Shown piece by piece: positions 19,961 to 28,575 of a stretch of 64,000 nt of DNA. Every line of letters begins with the position of its first letter. Position 1 is the first letter of the stretch. A program made the position numbers and the translations under genes. Under the pieces are notes generated by a model. It was not told the DNA's origin. It made no database searches and was given only the letters and a program-made list of their open reading frames with translations. The stretch is from Frigoribacterium faeni (GTDB taxonomy: Bacteria; Actinomycetota; Actinomycetes; Actinomycetales; Microbacteriaceae). The stretch spans positions 27,020-91,019 of the forward strand of contig NZ_BJUV01000015.1 of the NCBI RefSeq assembly GCF_007988805.1. The letters are read 5' to 3'.

Positions 19961-20020
19961 ATCGAGTGGTCCGACGATGCTCTTCCTCGTCGCGCGAAGA
20001 ACATCTTCCGACCACTCGAT
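19961..20020. repeat. Intergenic hairpin repeat, copy 11
   Basis: A 60-bp inverted repeat with several arm mismatches (CGACGATG on the left, CATCTTCCG on the right), between divergent genes. It is the last copy; none is seen further right. Confidence 0.88.
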
Positions 20021-20086
20021 CGGGTGGCGGCTTCGAACGCGATCCCCGACCTTCACCCTAGAGCCATCGGGCGGAAGAGGACCCCC

Positions 20087-20092
20087 TAGTCT
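20087..20092 (+). promoter_or_regulatory. Candidate -10 box (TAGTCT), leaderless
   Basis: TAGTCT is followed by six bases and the ATG at 20099. The six bases include an in-frame GTG at 20093. Confidence 0.45.
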
Positions 20093-20098
20093 GTGCAC

Positions 20099-20398
20099 AT
20101 GACGAAGGCCGAGAAGCAGCTCATCGTGATCCTCAGCGTCACGGCCGTCTTCGCGATCGTCCTGATCGCCCTCGGACAGCCCATCGGCTGGCTGATGCTG
20201 ATCTCGGGTGCGGGGTGCCTGACGTACTTCGGCCTGATGATCCGCAAGCGCCGGCGCGACGAGCAGTCGCCGACGAACGGCACGGCGCCCGCGACCGACG
20301 CCGCACAGGCGACGGACGTCCCTCGTCGGACCGGCACCGCGCACCAGGACGCCGCCGCCCGCCCCGCCGACGAGCCCCGCTCCCCCTCCGCGAACTAG
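20099..20398 (+). CDS. Small membrane protein, uncharacterised
   Basis: This 99-residue protein has two adjacent hydrophobic segments (about residues 9-50, the second including IGWLMLISGAGCLTYFG). A basic stretch (IRKRRRDE) and a hydrophilic Ala/Thr/Pro-rich tail follow. By the positive-inside rule the tail is cytoplasmic. No family is recognised. Confidence 0.65.
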   Translation: MTKAEKQLIVILSVTAVFAIVLIALGQPIGWLMLISGAGCLTYFGLMIRKRRRDEQSPTNGTAPATDAAQATDVPRRTGTAHQDAAARPADEPRSPSAN

Positions 20399-20399
20399 A

Positions 20400-20594
20400 C
20401 CGACCAGGGCACCACTCGACCCGGGCACGACTCGACCCGGGCACGACCCGGCCAGCTGTCCGAGCCACGGTCCGCGGCGCCGCACGCGCCACGGCCGGGA
20501 CGACGACCCAGGCCACGGCGCAGCCCTCGGACCGCACGGCGGCCTCGGCCACGACTCGGCCCTCGGACCGCACGGCGGCCGGGGCCACGACTCA
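20400..20594. repeat. Short tandem repeats between convergent genes
   Basis: A first part repeats GCACGACTCGACCCGG-like units. A second part has 36-bp units starting CCTCGGACCGCACGGCGGCC, at 20523 and 20559, with a third beginning near 20595. The last unit runs into the 3' end of the regulator gene. No gene is seen here. Confidence 0.6.
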
Positions 20595-21431
20595 GCCCTC
20601 GGTCCGCACCGCGCGCACGTACCGGTACACCGTCGGCTCGGACACGCAGAGCGCCGAGGCCACCTGCGCGACGGCGCCCTTCAGCAGGAACAGCCCCGCG
20701 CGCTCGATCTCGCGCACGGCGGCGATCTTCTCGTCCGGGGTCATGCGCTGCGGGTCGACGCGCTGCGCCGCCACGATGCGCGCGACGCCGTCGAGGGCGA
20801 GCTCGTCGACGTTCATGCTCAGGCGCTCCGCGACCGTCGTGGGTGACGGGCCGACCGGGCCCGCGCCTCCTCGGCTCCCGCCCTTGACGAGACCCGTGGT
20901 CGCGGTGATCGCCTCGAGCAGGTCGCGGGCCCGGGTGAGCGGCTCGTCGTCGATGTTGATGCAGAGCATGCCGACCACCTCGCCGTCGGCGTCGCGGATG
21001 AAGAACGTCGACGAGCGGAACGTGCCGCCCGTGCGCGACTCCGCCAGGTAGTTGGCGAGGTAGTCCTGGTCGTCGTGCTCGTGGTTCTGCAGCACCTTCA
21101 GCACCAGGTCGGTCGCCGGACCGCCGACGCTGCGACCGCTCACGTGACCGTTCGTCAGGGCCACGATCGACCGGCTGAGGTCGCTCGTGTCGTGCAGCAC
21201 CACCTCGGTGCGCGGACCGAGCAATTCGGCCAGGAAGTCCATCATCGGCAGATAGGGCCCGAACTCCGCACGCAGCACACGGCTGCGGTCGACCTCGGTC
21301 GCGCTGCCCGAAGCCCCGCCCGCCGCCGCGCCCGCCGCCGCGCCCACAGCCGCCGCGCCTGCCGCTGCGCCCTCAGCCGCCGCGCCCGCGGCCACCGCAC
21401 CCGCGGCCGCCCCACCACCGTGATTCGTCAT
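20592..21431 (-). CDS. YheO-like PAS/HTH transcriptional regulator (DauR-type)
   Basis: This 279-residue protein has a first part (about residues 8-42) that is a low-complexity Ala/Gly run. Residues 55-165 form a YheO-like PAS domain (PYLPMMDFLAELLGPRTEV and FIRDADGEVVGMLCINID). A Gly/Pro linker leads to a C-terminal helix-turn-helix (ALCVSEPTVYRYVRAV). DauR of Pseudomonas, which controls D-arginine use, has this architecture. It is divergent from the amino-acid transport operon at 21.5 kb and is its likely regulator. The linker overlaps a copy of the dispersed GC-rich repeat. Confidence 0.85.
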   Translation of the reverse strand: MTNHGGGAAAGAVAAGAAAEGAAAGAAAVGAAAGAAAGGASGSATEVDRSRVLRAEFGPYLPMMDFLAELLGPRTEVVLHDTSDLSRSIVALTNGHVSGRSVGGPATDLVLKVLQNHEHDDQDYLANYLAESRTGGTFRSSTFFIRDADGEVVGMLCINIDDEPLTRARDLLEAITATTGLVKGGSRGGAGPVGPSPTTVAERLSMNVDELALDGVARIVAAQRVDPQRMTPDEKIAAVREIERAGLFLLKGAVAQVASALCVSEPTVYRYVRAVRTEG

Positions 21432-21542
21432 GCCCCCAGGGTACCGACGTGTGACCAGATCCTCGCACTGTGATAATTTCTTCTCACGCTGCCTGACATC
21501 CGGCCAGCGCGATGACCGACGATGTTCACGAAAGGCTCGACC

Positions 21543-22517
21543 ATGACCCGATCCCGCTCCCGCTCCGCCCTCTGGGGCACCGTCGCCACGGGCGCCGTCC
21601 TGGCGCTGACCCTCACGGCGTGCGGCGGACCGAGCGCCCCGCAGCCGGGTGACGCCGGCGGCGGCTCCACCGACGACGCCTCGTCGTCGACCATCCCCGA
21701 CACGAGCGCGCTGCTCGCCGGCGTCGAGGTGGACGACTCCCTGGCCGGGCAGGTCCCCGCCGACATCGCCGAGGCCGGCACGCTGAACGTGGGCTCGTTC
21801 GTGCAGTCGCCGCCGAACAACTTCTACGCGGCCGACGGCTCGACGGTGATCGGCTCCGACCACGACCTGATCACGGCGATCGGCAGCAAGCTCGGCCTCG
21901 ACGTCGAGTACCAGAACCAGGACTTCGGCTCGCTGATCACCGGCCTGCAGTCGGGTCGCGTCGACGTGACCATCGCGGCCATGAACGACACCGCCGAGCG
22001 TCAGGAGGCGATCGACTTCGTCGACTACCTCACCTCGGGCATCACGCTGATGGTGCAGAAGGGCAACCCGGCCGACATCACCGGCCCCGACACCCTCTGC
22101 GGCAAGTCGATCGCCGTCGTCACCGGCACGAGCCAGCAGGAGTTCGCCGAGGCGACCAGCACGCAGTGCGAGTCCGACGGCGGCGACCCCCTCGACATCA
22201 CCGTGACCGACAGCGACAGCCAGAACCAGACCCAGCTGCGCACCGGCCGCATCGATGCGATCGTCAACGACCTGCCGAGCGCCGTCTACATCTCGAAGAC
22301 GGCGCAGGACGGCGAGGCCTTCGAGGTCGTGCCCGGCGACGTCATCGACGGCGCGCCCTACGGCATCGGCGTCAACAAGGACGACCCCGAGCTGCGCGAC
22401 GCCATCGCCGCGGCCCTCGACTCGCTGATCGACGACGGCACCTACGGCGAGATCCTCGACGCCTGGGGCATCACCTCGGGCAGCGTCACCGAGGCGACCG
22501 TCAACGGCGGCGAGTAG
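21543..22517 (+). CDS. Polar amino-acid ABC transporter substrate-binding lipoprotein (family 3)
   Basis: This 324-residue protein has a basic N-terminus, a hydrophobic core and a lipobox LTAC (Cys27), followed by a Ser/Asp-rich spacer. The mature protein has family-3 hallmarks: [33 protein letters not shown] and a late [15 protein letters not shown]. The start at 21543 is preferred because AAAGG lies eight bases upstream; an in-frame ATG at 21522 lacks such a site. It is the first gene of a five-gene operon. Confidence 0.9.
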   Translation: MTRSRSRSALWGTVATGAVLALTLTACGGPSAPQPGDAGGGSTDDASSSTIPDTSALLAGVEVDDSLAGQVPADIAEAGTLNVGSFVQSPPNNFYAADGSTVIGSDHDLITAIGSKLGLDVEYQNQDFGSLITGLQSGRVDVTIAAMNDTAERQEAIDFVDYLTSGITLMVQKGNPADITGPDTLCGKSIAVVTGTSQQEFAEATSTQCESDGGDPLDITVTDSDSQNQTQLRTGRIDAIVNDLPSAVYISKTAQDGEAFEVVPGDVIDGAPYGIGVNKDDPELRDAIAAALDSLIDDGTYGEILDAWGITSGSVTEATVNGGE

Positions 22518-23510
22518 GTGGCGACCGGACGACCGACGGGCGCCGGCACGGGGGCGGGCGCCGACGTCGGAGACGCGACCCGCGCCTCCTCGGCTCCCCG
22601 TCAGCTGCTCCCCCAGGTCCGCCTCAAGCACTGGGGCCGGTGGATCAGCGCCGCCGTCATCGTGGTGCTGCTGGTCGCGCTGGTCTACGGGGCGTCGCAG
22701 GGCGACATCTCGTACCGCGACATCCCGTACTACCTGGTCTCGCCGATCATCCTGCAGGGCCTCGTCGGCACCATCGTGCTGGCCGTGGCCGCGCAGGTGA
22801 GCGCGATCGTCATCGGCGTCGTCATCGCCCTGATGCGCATCTCGAAGAACCCGGTGGCGCAGGCGTTCGCGTCCGGCTACACCTGGCTGTTCCGCGGGCT
22901 GCCCGTGCTGCTGCAGATCCTGCTCTGGTACAACCTGGCGCTGATCTTCCCGCGGCTGCAGCTCGGGGTGCCGTTCACCGACGTCGTGTTCGTCGACGTC
23001 AGCACGAACGACATCATGACCACGTTCGTCGCGGCGTTCCTCGGCCTCGCCCTCAACGAGAGCGCGTACATGGCCGAGATCGTCCGCGCGGGGTTGAAGA
23101 GCGTCGACCGCGGTCAGATCGAGGCCGCGCAGTCGATCGGCCAGACCCCGATGCAGCGCATGTCCCGCATCGTGCTGCCGCAGGCGATGCGGATCATCAT
23201 CCCGCCGACCGGCAACGACTTCATCAACATGCTGAAGGGCACGGCGATGGCGTCGGTGATCGGCTATCTCGAGCTGATCAAGGCCGCGAACAACATCGCG
23301 TCGTTCAACCTCCAGGTGATGGAGACCCTGATCGCCGCGGCCATCTGGTACATGGTCATCGTCAGCGTCGCGAGCGTCGGCCAGTTCTACCTGGAGCGCG
23401 GCTTCGACCGACAGGACCGCCGCCCCGGCGGTCCGCCGAACGCGCGCGCCCTGCGCCGCAGAGTCGCCGCCGACCTCGGCCGCGCACCCCTCGTGAGGAG
23501 CACCCCATGA
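22518..23510 (+). CDS. Amino-acid ABC transporter permease (HisM/GlnP type)
   Basis: This 330-residue protein has a hydrophilic N-terminal tail of about 40 residues and then five or so helices. [19 protein letters not shown] is the family hallmark, and [20 protein letters not shown] with [10 protein letters not shown] forms the EAA loop. GTG at 22518 follows the binding-protein stop directly with no gap. The N-terminal tail contains the segment DATRASSAP, encoded by the dispersed repeat. Confidence 0.91.
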   Translation: MATGRPTGAGTGAGADVGDATRASSAPRQLLPQVRLKHWGRWISAAVIVVLLVALVYGASQGDISYRDIPYYLVSPIILQGLVGTIVLAVAAQVSAIVIGVVIALMRISKNPVAQAFASGYTWLFRGLPVLLQILLWYNLALIFPRLQLGVPFTDVVFVDVSTNDIMTTFVAAFLGLALNESAYMAEIVRAGLKSVDRGQIEAAQSIGQTPMQRMSRIVLPQAMRIIIPPTGNDFINMLKGTAMASVIGYLELIKAANNIASFNLQVMETLIAAAIWYMVIVSVASVGQFYLERGFDRQDRRPGGPPNARALRRRVAADLGRAPLVRSTP

Positions 23511-24322
23511 CCGCGACGACGGCGACGACATCAGGAGGCGCGGGTCGCGACGGCAACGCCGCCCCCGTCCTCGAGGCCATCGGCATCGGCAAGTCGTACG
23601 GCAGCCACGAGGTGCTCCGCGACGTCTCGATGACGGTGCGCAGCGGCGAGGTGGTCTGCATCATCGGCCCGTCGGGAGCCGGCAAGTCGACGTTCCTCCG
23701 CACCCTGAACCGGCTGGAGGAGCCCGACACCGGCGAGGTCTGGGTCGGAGGCGAGCCGATGGGCTTCGAGCTCCGCGACGGGAGGCTGCACGAGCTCAGC
23801 GAACGCCGGCTCTCGGCGCAGCGGGCGCGCACCGGCATGGTGTTCCAGCACTTCAACCTGTTCCCCCATCTGACCGTGCTCGGCAACATCGTCGAGGGTC
23901 CGGTGCGGGTGCAGAGGCGGAATGCGAAGGAGGCGCGGGCCGAGGCCGTCGAGATCCTCCAGCGGGTGGGACTCGGCGACAAGGTCGACGCCTACCCGGG
24001 CCAGCTCTCGGGCGGGCAGCGGCAGCGGGTCGCGATCGCGCGGGCCGTCGCGATGAAGCCGCTGTTCCTGCTGTTCGACGAGCCGACCTCGGCGCTCGAC
24101 CCCGAGCTGGTCGGCGAGGTGCTCAAGGTGATGGGCGATCTGGCCCGTGACGGGATGACGATGCTCGTCGTGACGCACGAGATCCAGTTCGCCCGCGAGG
24201 TCGCCGACCGGGTGGTCTTCATGGCGGACGGCGGGATCGTCGAGCAGGGTCCGGTCGAGCAGGTGCTCGGTGCGCCGCGGGAGGCGCGCACGAAGCAGTT
24301 CCTGCAGCGGGTGCTCTCGTGA
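23507..24322 (+). CDS. Amino-acid ABC transporter ATP-binding protein (GlnQ/HisP type)
   Basis: This 271-residue ATPase has Walker [10 protein letters not shown], the Q-loop region [14 protein letters not shown], the signature [14 protein letters not shown] and Walker [14 protein letters not shown], all typical of polar amino-acid importers. ATG at 23507 overlaps the permease stop (ATGA). A Thr/Ala/Gly-rich N-terminal tail contains SGGAGRDG, encoded by the dispersed repeat. Confidence 0.93.
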   Translation: MTATTATTSGGAGRDGNAAPVLEAIGIGKSYGSHEVLRDVSMTVRSGEVVCIIGPSGAGKSTFLRTLNRLEEPDTGEVWVGGEPMGFELRDGRLHELSERRLSAQRARTGMVFQHFNLFPHLTVLGNIVEGPVRVQRRNAKEARAEAVEILQRVGLGDKVDAYPGQLSGGQRQRVAIARAVAMKPLFLLFDEPTSALDPELVGEVLKVMGDLARDGMTMLVVTHEIQFAREVADRVVFMADGGIVEQGPVEQVLGAPREARTKQFLQRVLS

Positions 24323-25458
24323 CGGCGGACGCCGGCACGGGCTCGTCGCTCGACGCCTACCTCGCGTCGTTCGCCGAGCCCGTCGGCTACCTCAACTTCG
24401 GCAGCTACGGTCCGCCGTCGCGGGTGGTGATCGACACGATCACGCGGCTGGCGACGGCGGCGAGCGCCGGGGTCCCCTCGTCGGGCCTGCACGCCGAGGA
24501 CGAACGCGCCCTCGCGGCGGTCTCGCGTCTCTCCGGGTTCGACCGCAGCGGCGTCGTGCTGGCGAGCAGCACCTCCCTGGGGCTGATGCAGGTCGCGTTC
24601 GGTCTGCCCCGCGGCGAGGTGCTGGTGAGCGGTGCCGAGTTCCCGTCGAACCTCTACGCCTGGTGGCGGTCCGAGGAGGCGGGGCTCACCACGGTGCGCA
24701 CCCTGCCTCCGGTCCCCGGCCGACCGCTGGCGCCGGTGACGCCGGAGCGCGTGGCCGACGCCGTCGGTCCGGACACCGTGGCCGTCGCCATGAGCGCGGT
24801 CGACTTCCGCACGGGTGCCGTCGCCGACCTGGCGGGTCTCCGCGAGGCGGTGGGCGACCGTCTGCTCGTGGTCGACGGCATCCAGGGCTTCGGCGTGATC
24901 GAGGCCGACTGGACGCTCGCCGACGCGCTGGTCGTGGGCGGTCAGAAGTGGTTGCGCGCGGGCTGGGGCACGGGTTTCGTCGCGTTGTCCCCGCGGGCGC
25001 TGGACCGGCTGCGGCCGGTGCTCGGCGGCTGGACCGGGGTGGAGGGGGCGTCCCGGTACGACGGGTCGCCGCATGCGCCGTTGCCGGGGGCGCAGCGTCT
25101 GTCGGTGACGAACGGGTCGCCGTTCGCGTCGGGGGCGCTGGCCGCGGCGCTGTCGCAGGTGGAGTCGGTCGGGGTCGGCATGATCGCGTCCCGGATCGGC
25201 GACACGGCGGGGGCCCTGATCGAGCGGCTCGAGGAGGCCGGGGTGCCGGTGCTCTCGCCGGTCGCTCGGGAGGAGCGGGCCGGCATCGTCGTGGCGGGTG
25301 CGCCGTCGGGCTCGGCGGCCTCGCTCGGTGCTCGGCTCGAGGCGGCCGGTGTGACGGCGACGATCCACGGCGACGACCGGGTGCGCCTGAGCGTGCACGC
25401 GACGACCACTCCGGCTGCGCTCGACGCGGCTCTGACCGTCCTGGGAGGACGCGCATGA
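24319..25458 (+). CDS. Aminotransferase class V-fold PLP enzyme
   Basis: This 379-residue protein is of the class V fold (cysteine desulfurase, kynureninase, isopenicillin-N epimerase group). [15 protein letters not shown] contains the cofactor-binding Asp186 and Gln189, and VVGGQKWL the Schiff-base Lys210. The GTG start overlaps the ATPase stop by four bases. Since the next gene is RidA, a lyase or deaminase reaction releasing an enamine is plausible. The actual substrate, and whether it is a D-amino acid as the YheO-like regulator hints, cannot be read. A decayed second copy lies at 45.9-46.6 kb. Confidence 0.85.
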   Translation: MTADAGTGSSLDAYLASFAEPVGYLNFGSYGPPSRVVIDTITRLATAASAGVPSSGLHAEDERALAAVSRLSGFDRSGVVLASSTSLGLMQVAFGLPRGEVLVSGAEFPSNLYAWWRSEEAGLTTVRTLPPVPGRPLAPVTPERVADAVGPDTVAVAMSAVDFRTGAVADLAGLREAVGDRLLVVDGIQGFGVIEADWTLADALVVGGQKWLRAGWGTGFVALSPRALDRLRPVLGGWTGVEGASRYDGSPHAPLPGAQRLSVTNGSPFASGALAAALSQVESVGVGMIASRIGDTAGALIERLEEAGVPVLSPVAREERAGIVVAGAPSGSAASLGARLEAAGVTATIHGDDRVRLSVHATTTPAALDAALTVLGGRA

Positions 25459-25859
25459 CCCTGTCTCCTGATTCCGTCCGCGCGGTGCACACCGAGGCGG
25501 CTCCGGCCGCGATCGGGCCCTATTCGCAGGCCGTCCGGGTCGGGGACCTCGTCTTCGTCTCGGGGCAGCTGCCGATCGATCCGGTCTCGGGCGAGTTCGC
25601 GGGTCCGGGGGTCGCCGAGGAGGCGCGCCAGTCGCTCCGGAACGGGGCGGCGATCCTCGAGGCGGCCGGCTCGGGCATCGGCCAGGTCGTGAAGACGACG
25701 GTGCTGCTGGCCGACATCGCGGACTTCGCGGTGGTGAACGAGGTCTACGCCGAGGTGTTCTCGGGCGGGGTGCTGCCGGCGCGGGCCGCCTACCAGGTGG
25801 CGGCGCTGCCGAAGGGGGCCCGGGTCGAGATCGAGTTCGTGGGGGCGGTCGTCGCCTGA
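25455..25859 (+). CDS. RidA family enamine/imine deaminase
   Basis: This 134-residue protein has family motifs [39 protein letters not shown] and a C-terminal [12 protein letters not shown] whose Arg is the catalytic-site residue of RidA. RidA hydrolyses reactive enamines, such as 2-aminoacrylate, released by PLP enzymes. It is the last gene of the operon; ATG overlaps the PLP-enzyme stop. Confidence 0.93.
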   Translation: MTLSPDSVRAVHTEAAPAAIGPYSQAVRVGDLVFVSGQLPIDPVSGEFAGPGVAEEARQSLRNGAAILEAAGSGIGQVVKTTVLLADIADFAVVNEVYAEVFSGGVLPARAAYQVAALPKGARVEIEFVGAVVA

Positions 25860-25950
25860 GGGGGGGGCCGGGCTCGGGTTCGGGGTCGGGCTCGGGCTCT
25901 GGGTCGTGCCCGGCGCGGCTCCGCCGGGTGACACGGGCGCCTGGCCGCCC

Positions 25951-25956
25951 TATCCT
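25951..25956 (+). promoter_or_regulatory. Candidate -10 box (TATCCT), leaderless
   Basis: TATCCT is followed by six bases and the ATG at 25963. The preceding 100 bases are a simple G-rich run of GGGCTCGGG-like units. Confidence 0.5.
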
Positions 25957-25962
25957 CAGCCC

Positions 25963-26250
25963 ATGGAGTCTTCGACGACGCGGCGGTCGAGCCTGGCCCG
26001 TCTGGGCGTCGTGCTCGGGGTGTTCGGCGTCGTCGCTGGTGTCGCGTCGGTGCTGATCCAGGACATGGCGTTCCGGTCGGCCGGTTCGACCGCGGTGTAC
26101 ACGTCGGAGCAGCCGTTCGACTGGTTCGCGTTCTCGCTCACCGTCTCCGCTGTGCTGATCCTCGCCGCCCTGGTGGCCGTCGCCGTCGCTGCGGTGATCG
26201 CCTCCGTGCTGCTCGTCCGCTGGGCCCGCCGCTCGCGCGAAGCGGCTTGA
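25963..26250 (+). CDS. Small two-helix membrane protein, uncharacterised
   Basis: This 95-residue protein has one hydrophobic segment at about residues 13-32 and a second at about 58-83. A polar outside loop lies between them, and a basic C-terminus RWARRSREAA follows. No family is recognised. The start is supported by the -10 spacing. Confidence 0.65.
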   Translation: MESSTTRRSSLARLGVVLGVFGVVAGVASVLIQDMAFRSAGSTAVYTSEQPFDWFAFSLTVSAVLILAALVAVAVAAVIASVLLVRWARRSREAA

Positions 26251-26312
26251 CACCGCCGAGACCGTCCGCGCTGGAGTGGATGGACGGCGCTCGACAGAAT
26301 CGACGACACGAC

Positions 26313-27014
26313 GTGACCCCACCCGACCACCAGCCGGCCCCGTCGCGGGAGGTGCCGTTCGGTGGTCTCCCGCACCCGCGCCTCCCTGTCTTCCGGGCTC
26401 CTGACGGCGAGTGGTACGTGGACCGCGACGGGCTCGGGCCGGGGAGCGAGCGGCGCTGGCGGGCGGCGTTCGATGCGGCGACCGTCCGTCGACGGAGGCT
26501 TCTGGCTGGGCTCGGGGTCGTGCTCCGCTCGGTGCTGCTGGCGGTCGCCTGCGCGTCGGCCGGCGCGTTGGTCGGTGTCGTCGTCGGTGGGTCGGGCGTG
26601 CTGCCCGGGGTCGGAACTCGGGGCGCGGACTTCGCGTCGGCCGGTGATCCGACGGGGGTGATCGTCGGGGGTGCGCTGGGGCTGCTGGTCGGGATCGGGG
26701 TGGCGATCGGGGTGATGCTGGCGACGCAGCCGGACGGGGCGCCGGGGCCTGTGGTGAGGGTCCCCGAGGAGGTGCTGGTCGCCGACGTGGACGGCCCGCC
26801 TCCGCGACGTGTCTGGCTCTGGAGCACGGCGTTGGACGCCGAGGCGACGGCTCGTCGGACGATCGGGTACGAGGTGGAGGTGGAGCGTCCGGCCCAGGCG
26901 GCGTCGGCTGCTCGGGCGCGTGCTCGCTATGCCGCGATCTACGGGGCCTCCGTCGAGGCGGCGCGTGATCTCGGGATCCCGCCGCGAGCGCCGGCGATCC
27001 CGCTCGAGCCGTAG
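26313..27014 (+). CDS. Membrane protein with two hydrophobic segments, uncharacterised
   Basis: This 233-residue protein starts with a Pro-rich stretch and a segment PDGEWYVDRDGLGPG. Two Gly/Val/Ala-rich membrane segments (about residues 65-90 and 115-140) follow, then a cytoplasmic Ala/Arg-rich helix. The GTG at 26313 is uncertain: an in-frame TTG at 26247 overlaps the upstream stop (TTGA) but has no ribosome-binding site. No family is recognised. Confidence 0.6.
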   Translation: MTPPDHQPAPSREVPFGGLPHPRLPVFRAPDGEWYVDRDGLGPGSERRWRAAFDAATVRRRRLLAGLGVVLRSVLLAVACASAGALVGVVVGGSGVLPGVGTRGADFASAGDPTGVIVGGALGLLVGIGVAIGVMLATQPDGAPGPVVRVPEEVLVADVDGPPPRRVWLWSTALDAEATARRTIGYEVEVERPAQAASAARARARYAAIYGASVEAARDLGIPPRAPAIPLEP

Positions 27015-27088
27015 GCGGGGCGGGTCGGGGCGGGGCGGGTCAGGGCGGGTCGGGGCGCTGTAGCCCGGGCCCCTGCTGTGCAGGGTGG

Positions 27089-27650
27089 CTGCAACGCTCG
27101 CGAGCTATTACGCATCGATGCGGAGGAACCGTGCGCCGAGTGCCGCGTCCGGCGACTGTCTGCCGTAGCGGTGACGTGTCGGGTGACCGCCTTCCGCGCC
27201 CGTGCCGTGCCGTGCCGTGCCGTGCCGTGCCGTGCGGGGTGGCTGCATCGCTCGCGAGCTATTACGCATCGATGCGTAGAAACCGCACGGCGAGTGCCGA
27301 ATCCGGTGGCTGCATGCCGCAGCGGTGCCGTGTCGGGTGACCGCCTTCCGCGCCCGTGCCGTGCCGTGCCGTGCCGTGCCGGGTGACTGCATCGCTCGCG
27401 AACTATTACGCATCGATGCGGAGGAGCCGAACGGCGAGTGCCGCATCCGGTGACAGCCTGCAATGTCGGTGCAGGGCCGAGTGTCTGTGCTCCGCGACCG
27501 TGCCGGGTCAGGCCACCGCATCCCGCCCGCGCCGCGCCGAGTCACCGCATCCCGCCCGCGCCGCGTCGAGTCACCGCATCCCGCCCGCGCCGCGTCGAGT
27601 CACTGCATCCCGCACCAGCTGTTACGCATAGACGCGTAATAGCCGCAGAC
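27089..27650. repeat. Tandem array of about 145-bp units with a palindromic core
   Basis: Three units begin near 27089, 27241 and 27385, and a partial one near 27601. Each carries GCTCGCGAGCTATTACGCAT followed by CGATGCG; in unit 2 this holds a perfect 16-bp palindrome TACGCATCGATGCGTA (27263-27278). Units 1 and 2 end in a run of GTGCC pentamers. Between unit 3 and the partial unit are about three copies of a 29-bp element beginning CACCGCATCCCGCCCGCGCC. No convincing gene is seen between 27015 and 27830. Confidence 0.85.
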
Positions 27651-27818
27651 CGATGGCGCGCCTCCCCGGAGGCCTCACCGGCCGCGGAGACGAGCTGCTC
27701 GCCCGTCCCACTCGAGGACTGAGCCGTCCGTCGGAACGAGGGCGTCGCGCCGCCGAATCCGTCCGCGAGGACGACCCCGCTGCGACCTGCGGACGACGAG
27801 GTCGGCGGCGGATCTCTC

Positions 27819-27824
27819 TAGCGT
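27819..27824 (+). promoter_or_regulatory. Candidate -10 box (TAGCGT), leaderless
   Basis: TAGCGT is followed by six bases and the ATG at 27831. Confidence 0.5.
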
Positions 27825-27830
27825 CGAACC

Positions 27831-28361
27831 ATGACCCTCACCCCCGCTGTCAGCGCCGACGTCGACCCGAGCCCGACCACGGCGACGCCGACGCCGACGC
27901 CGACGACACGGAAGCAGTCGACGCTGCTCTCCGTCCTGCCCTGGACGACGGCGTGGGGAGGCGCGGCGGCGGTCTGCCTGGTGCCCATCGGCTTCGCACT
28001 CGTCGCGCTGGTCTTCTCGGGTTCGGCCGAGGGGCTGCAGGTCCTCGCGGTCGCCTACCCCGTGATGCTCGGCGGCGCGCTGGCGCTCTGGTTCTACGGG
28101 CTGGTGGCGGGCCTCCTCGCGGGTCTGCCTGACTGGCTGCTGCGGAGGCGGCCGGAGCTGCGCCTCCTCGGTGCCGTGCTCGCGGTCGTGGTCATCACGG
28201 TGATGGTGACGGTGCCGTGGGCGATCGTGGTGACCAAGGTGACCGACCTGTCGTGGCTGTCGCCGACCGGCGTCTCGTCGTCCGCGACCGTCGCGGCGGC
28301 CGCGGCGCTCGCGACGACGGTGGTGGTGGCGCTGCAGCGACGGAGGGCCCGCCGGGTTTGA
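27831..28361 (+). CDS. Four-helix membrane protein, uncharacterised
   Basis: This 176-residue protein has an N-terminal Pro/Thr-rich tail encoded by a short GACGCC-type repeat. Hydrophobic segments follow at about residues 43-62, 68-95, 108-130 and 143-165, then a basic end RRRARRV. No family is recognised. The start is supported by the leaderless -10 box. The 214 bp that follow show no further gene. Confidence 0.65.
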   Translation: MTLTPAVSADVDPSPTTATPTPTPTTRKQSTLLSVLPWTTAWGGAAAVCLVPIGFALVALVFSGSAEGLQVLAVAYPVMLGGALALWFYGLVAGLLAGLPDWLLRRRPELRLLGAVLAVVVITVMVTVPWAIVVTKVTDLSWLSPTGVSSSATVAAAAALATTVVVALQRRRARRV

Positions 28362-28575
28362 TGCCGCTCCAGACCCGGCCCGTCGAGATCGGTTCCGACC
28401 TCGACGCATCGGGCGACCACCGCGCGGGGAGAAAATTAGCTGGCTTGTCGAGTCGGCCTTGTGCGAGGATCAGTCATTTCCATCGGCGCCGCTGAAGCTG
28501 AGCCGATGAATCGACTCCTCGTCGCGCCCGTGCGATGAGCCAGATGACGGCGATGACGCTGTGATGGAGCCTCCG

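Noticed and set aside
27108..27545. Minus-strand open frame with a repeated SMRNSSRAMQ-like peptide.
   Set aside because: It only reflects the tandem DNA array; there is no ribosome-binding site or protein-like composition.
27516..27615. CRISPR-like look of the 29-bp repeats.
   Set aside because: The copies abut with no unique spacers and there are no cas genes.
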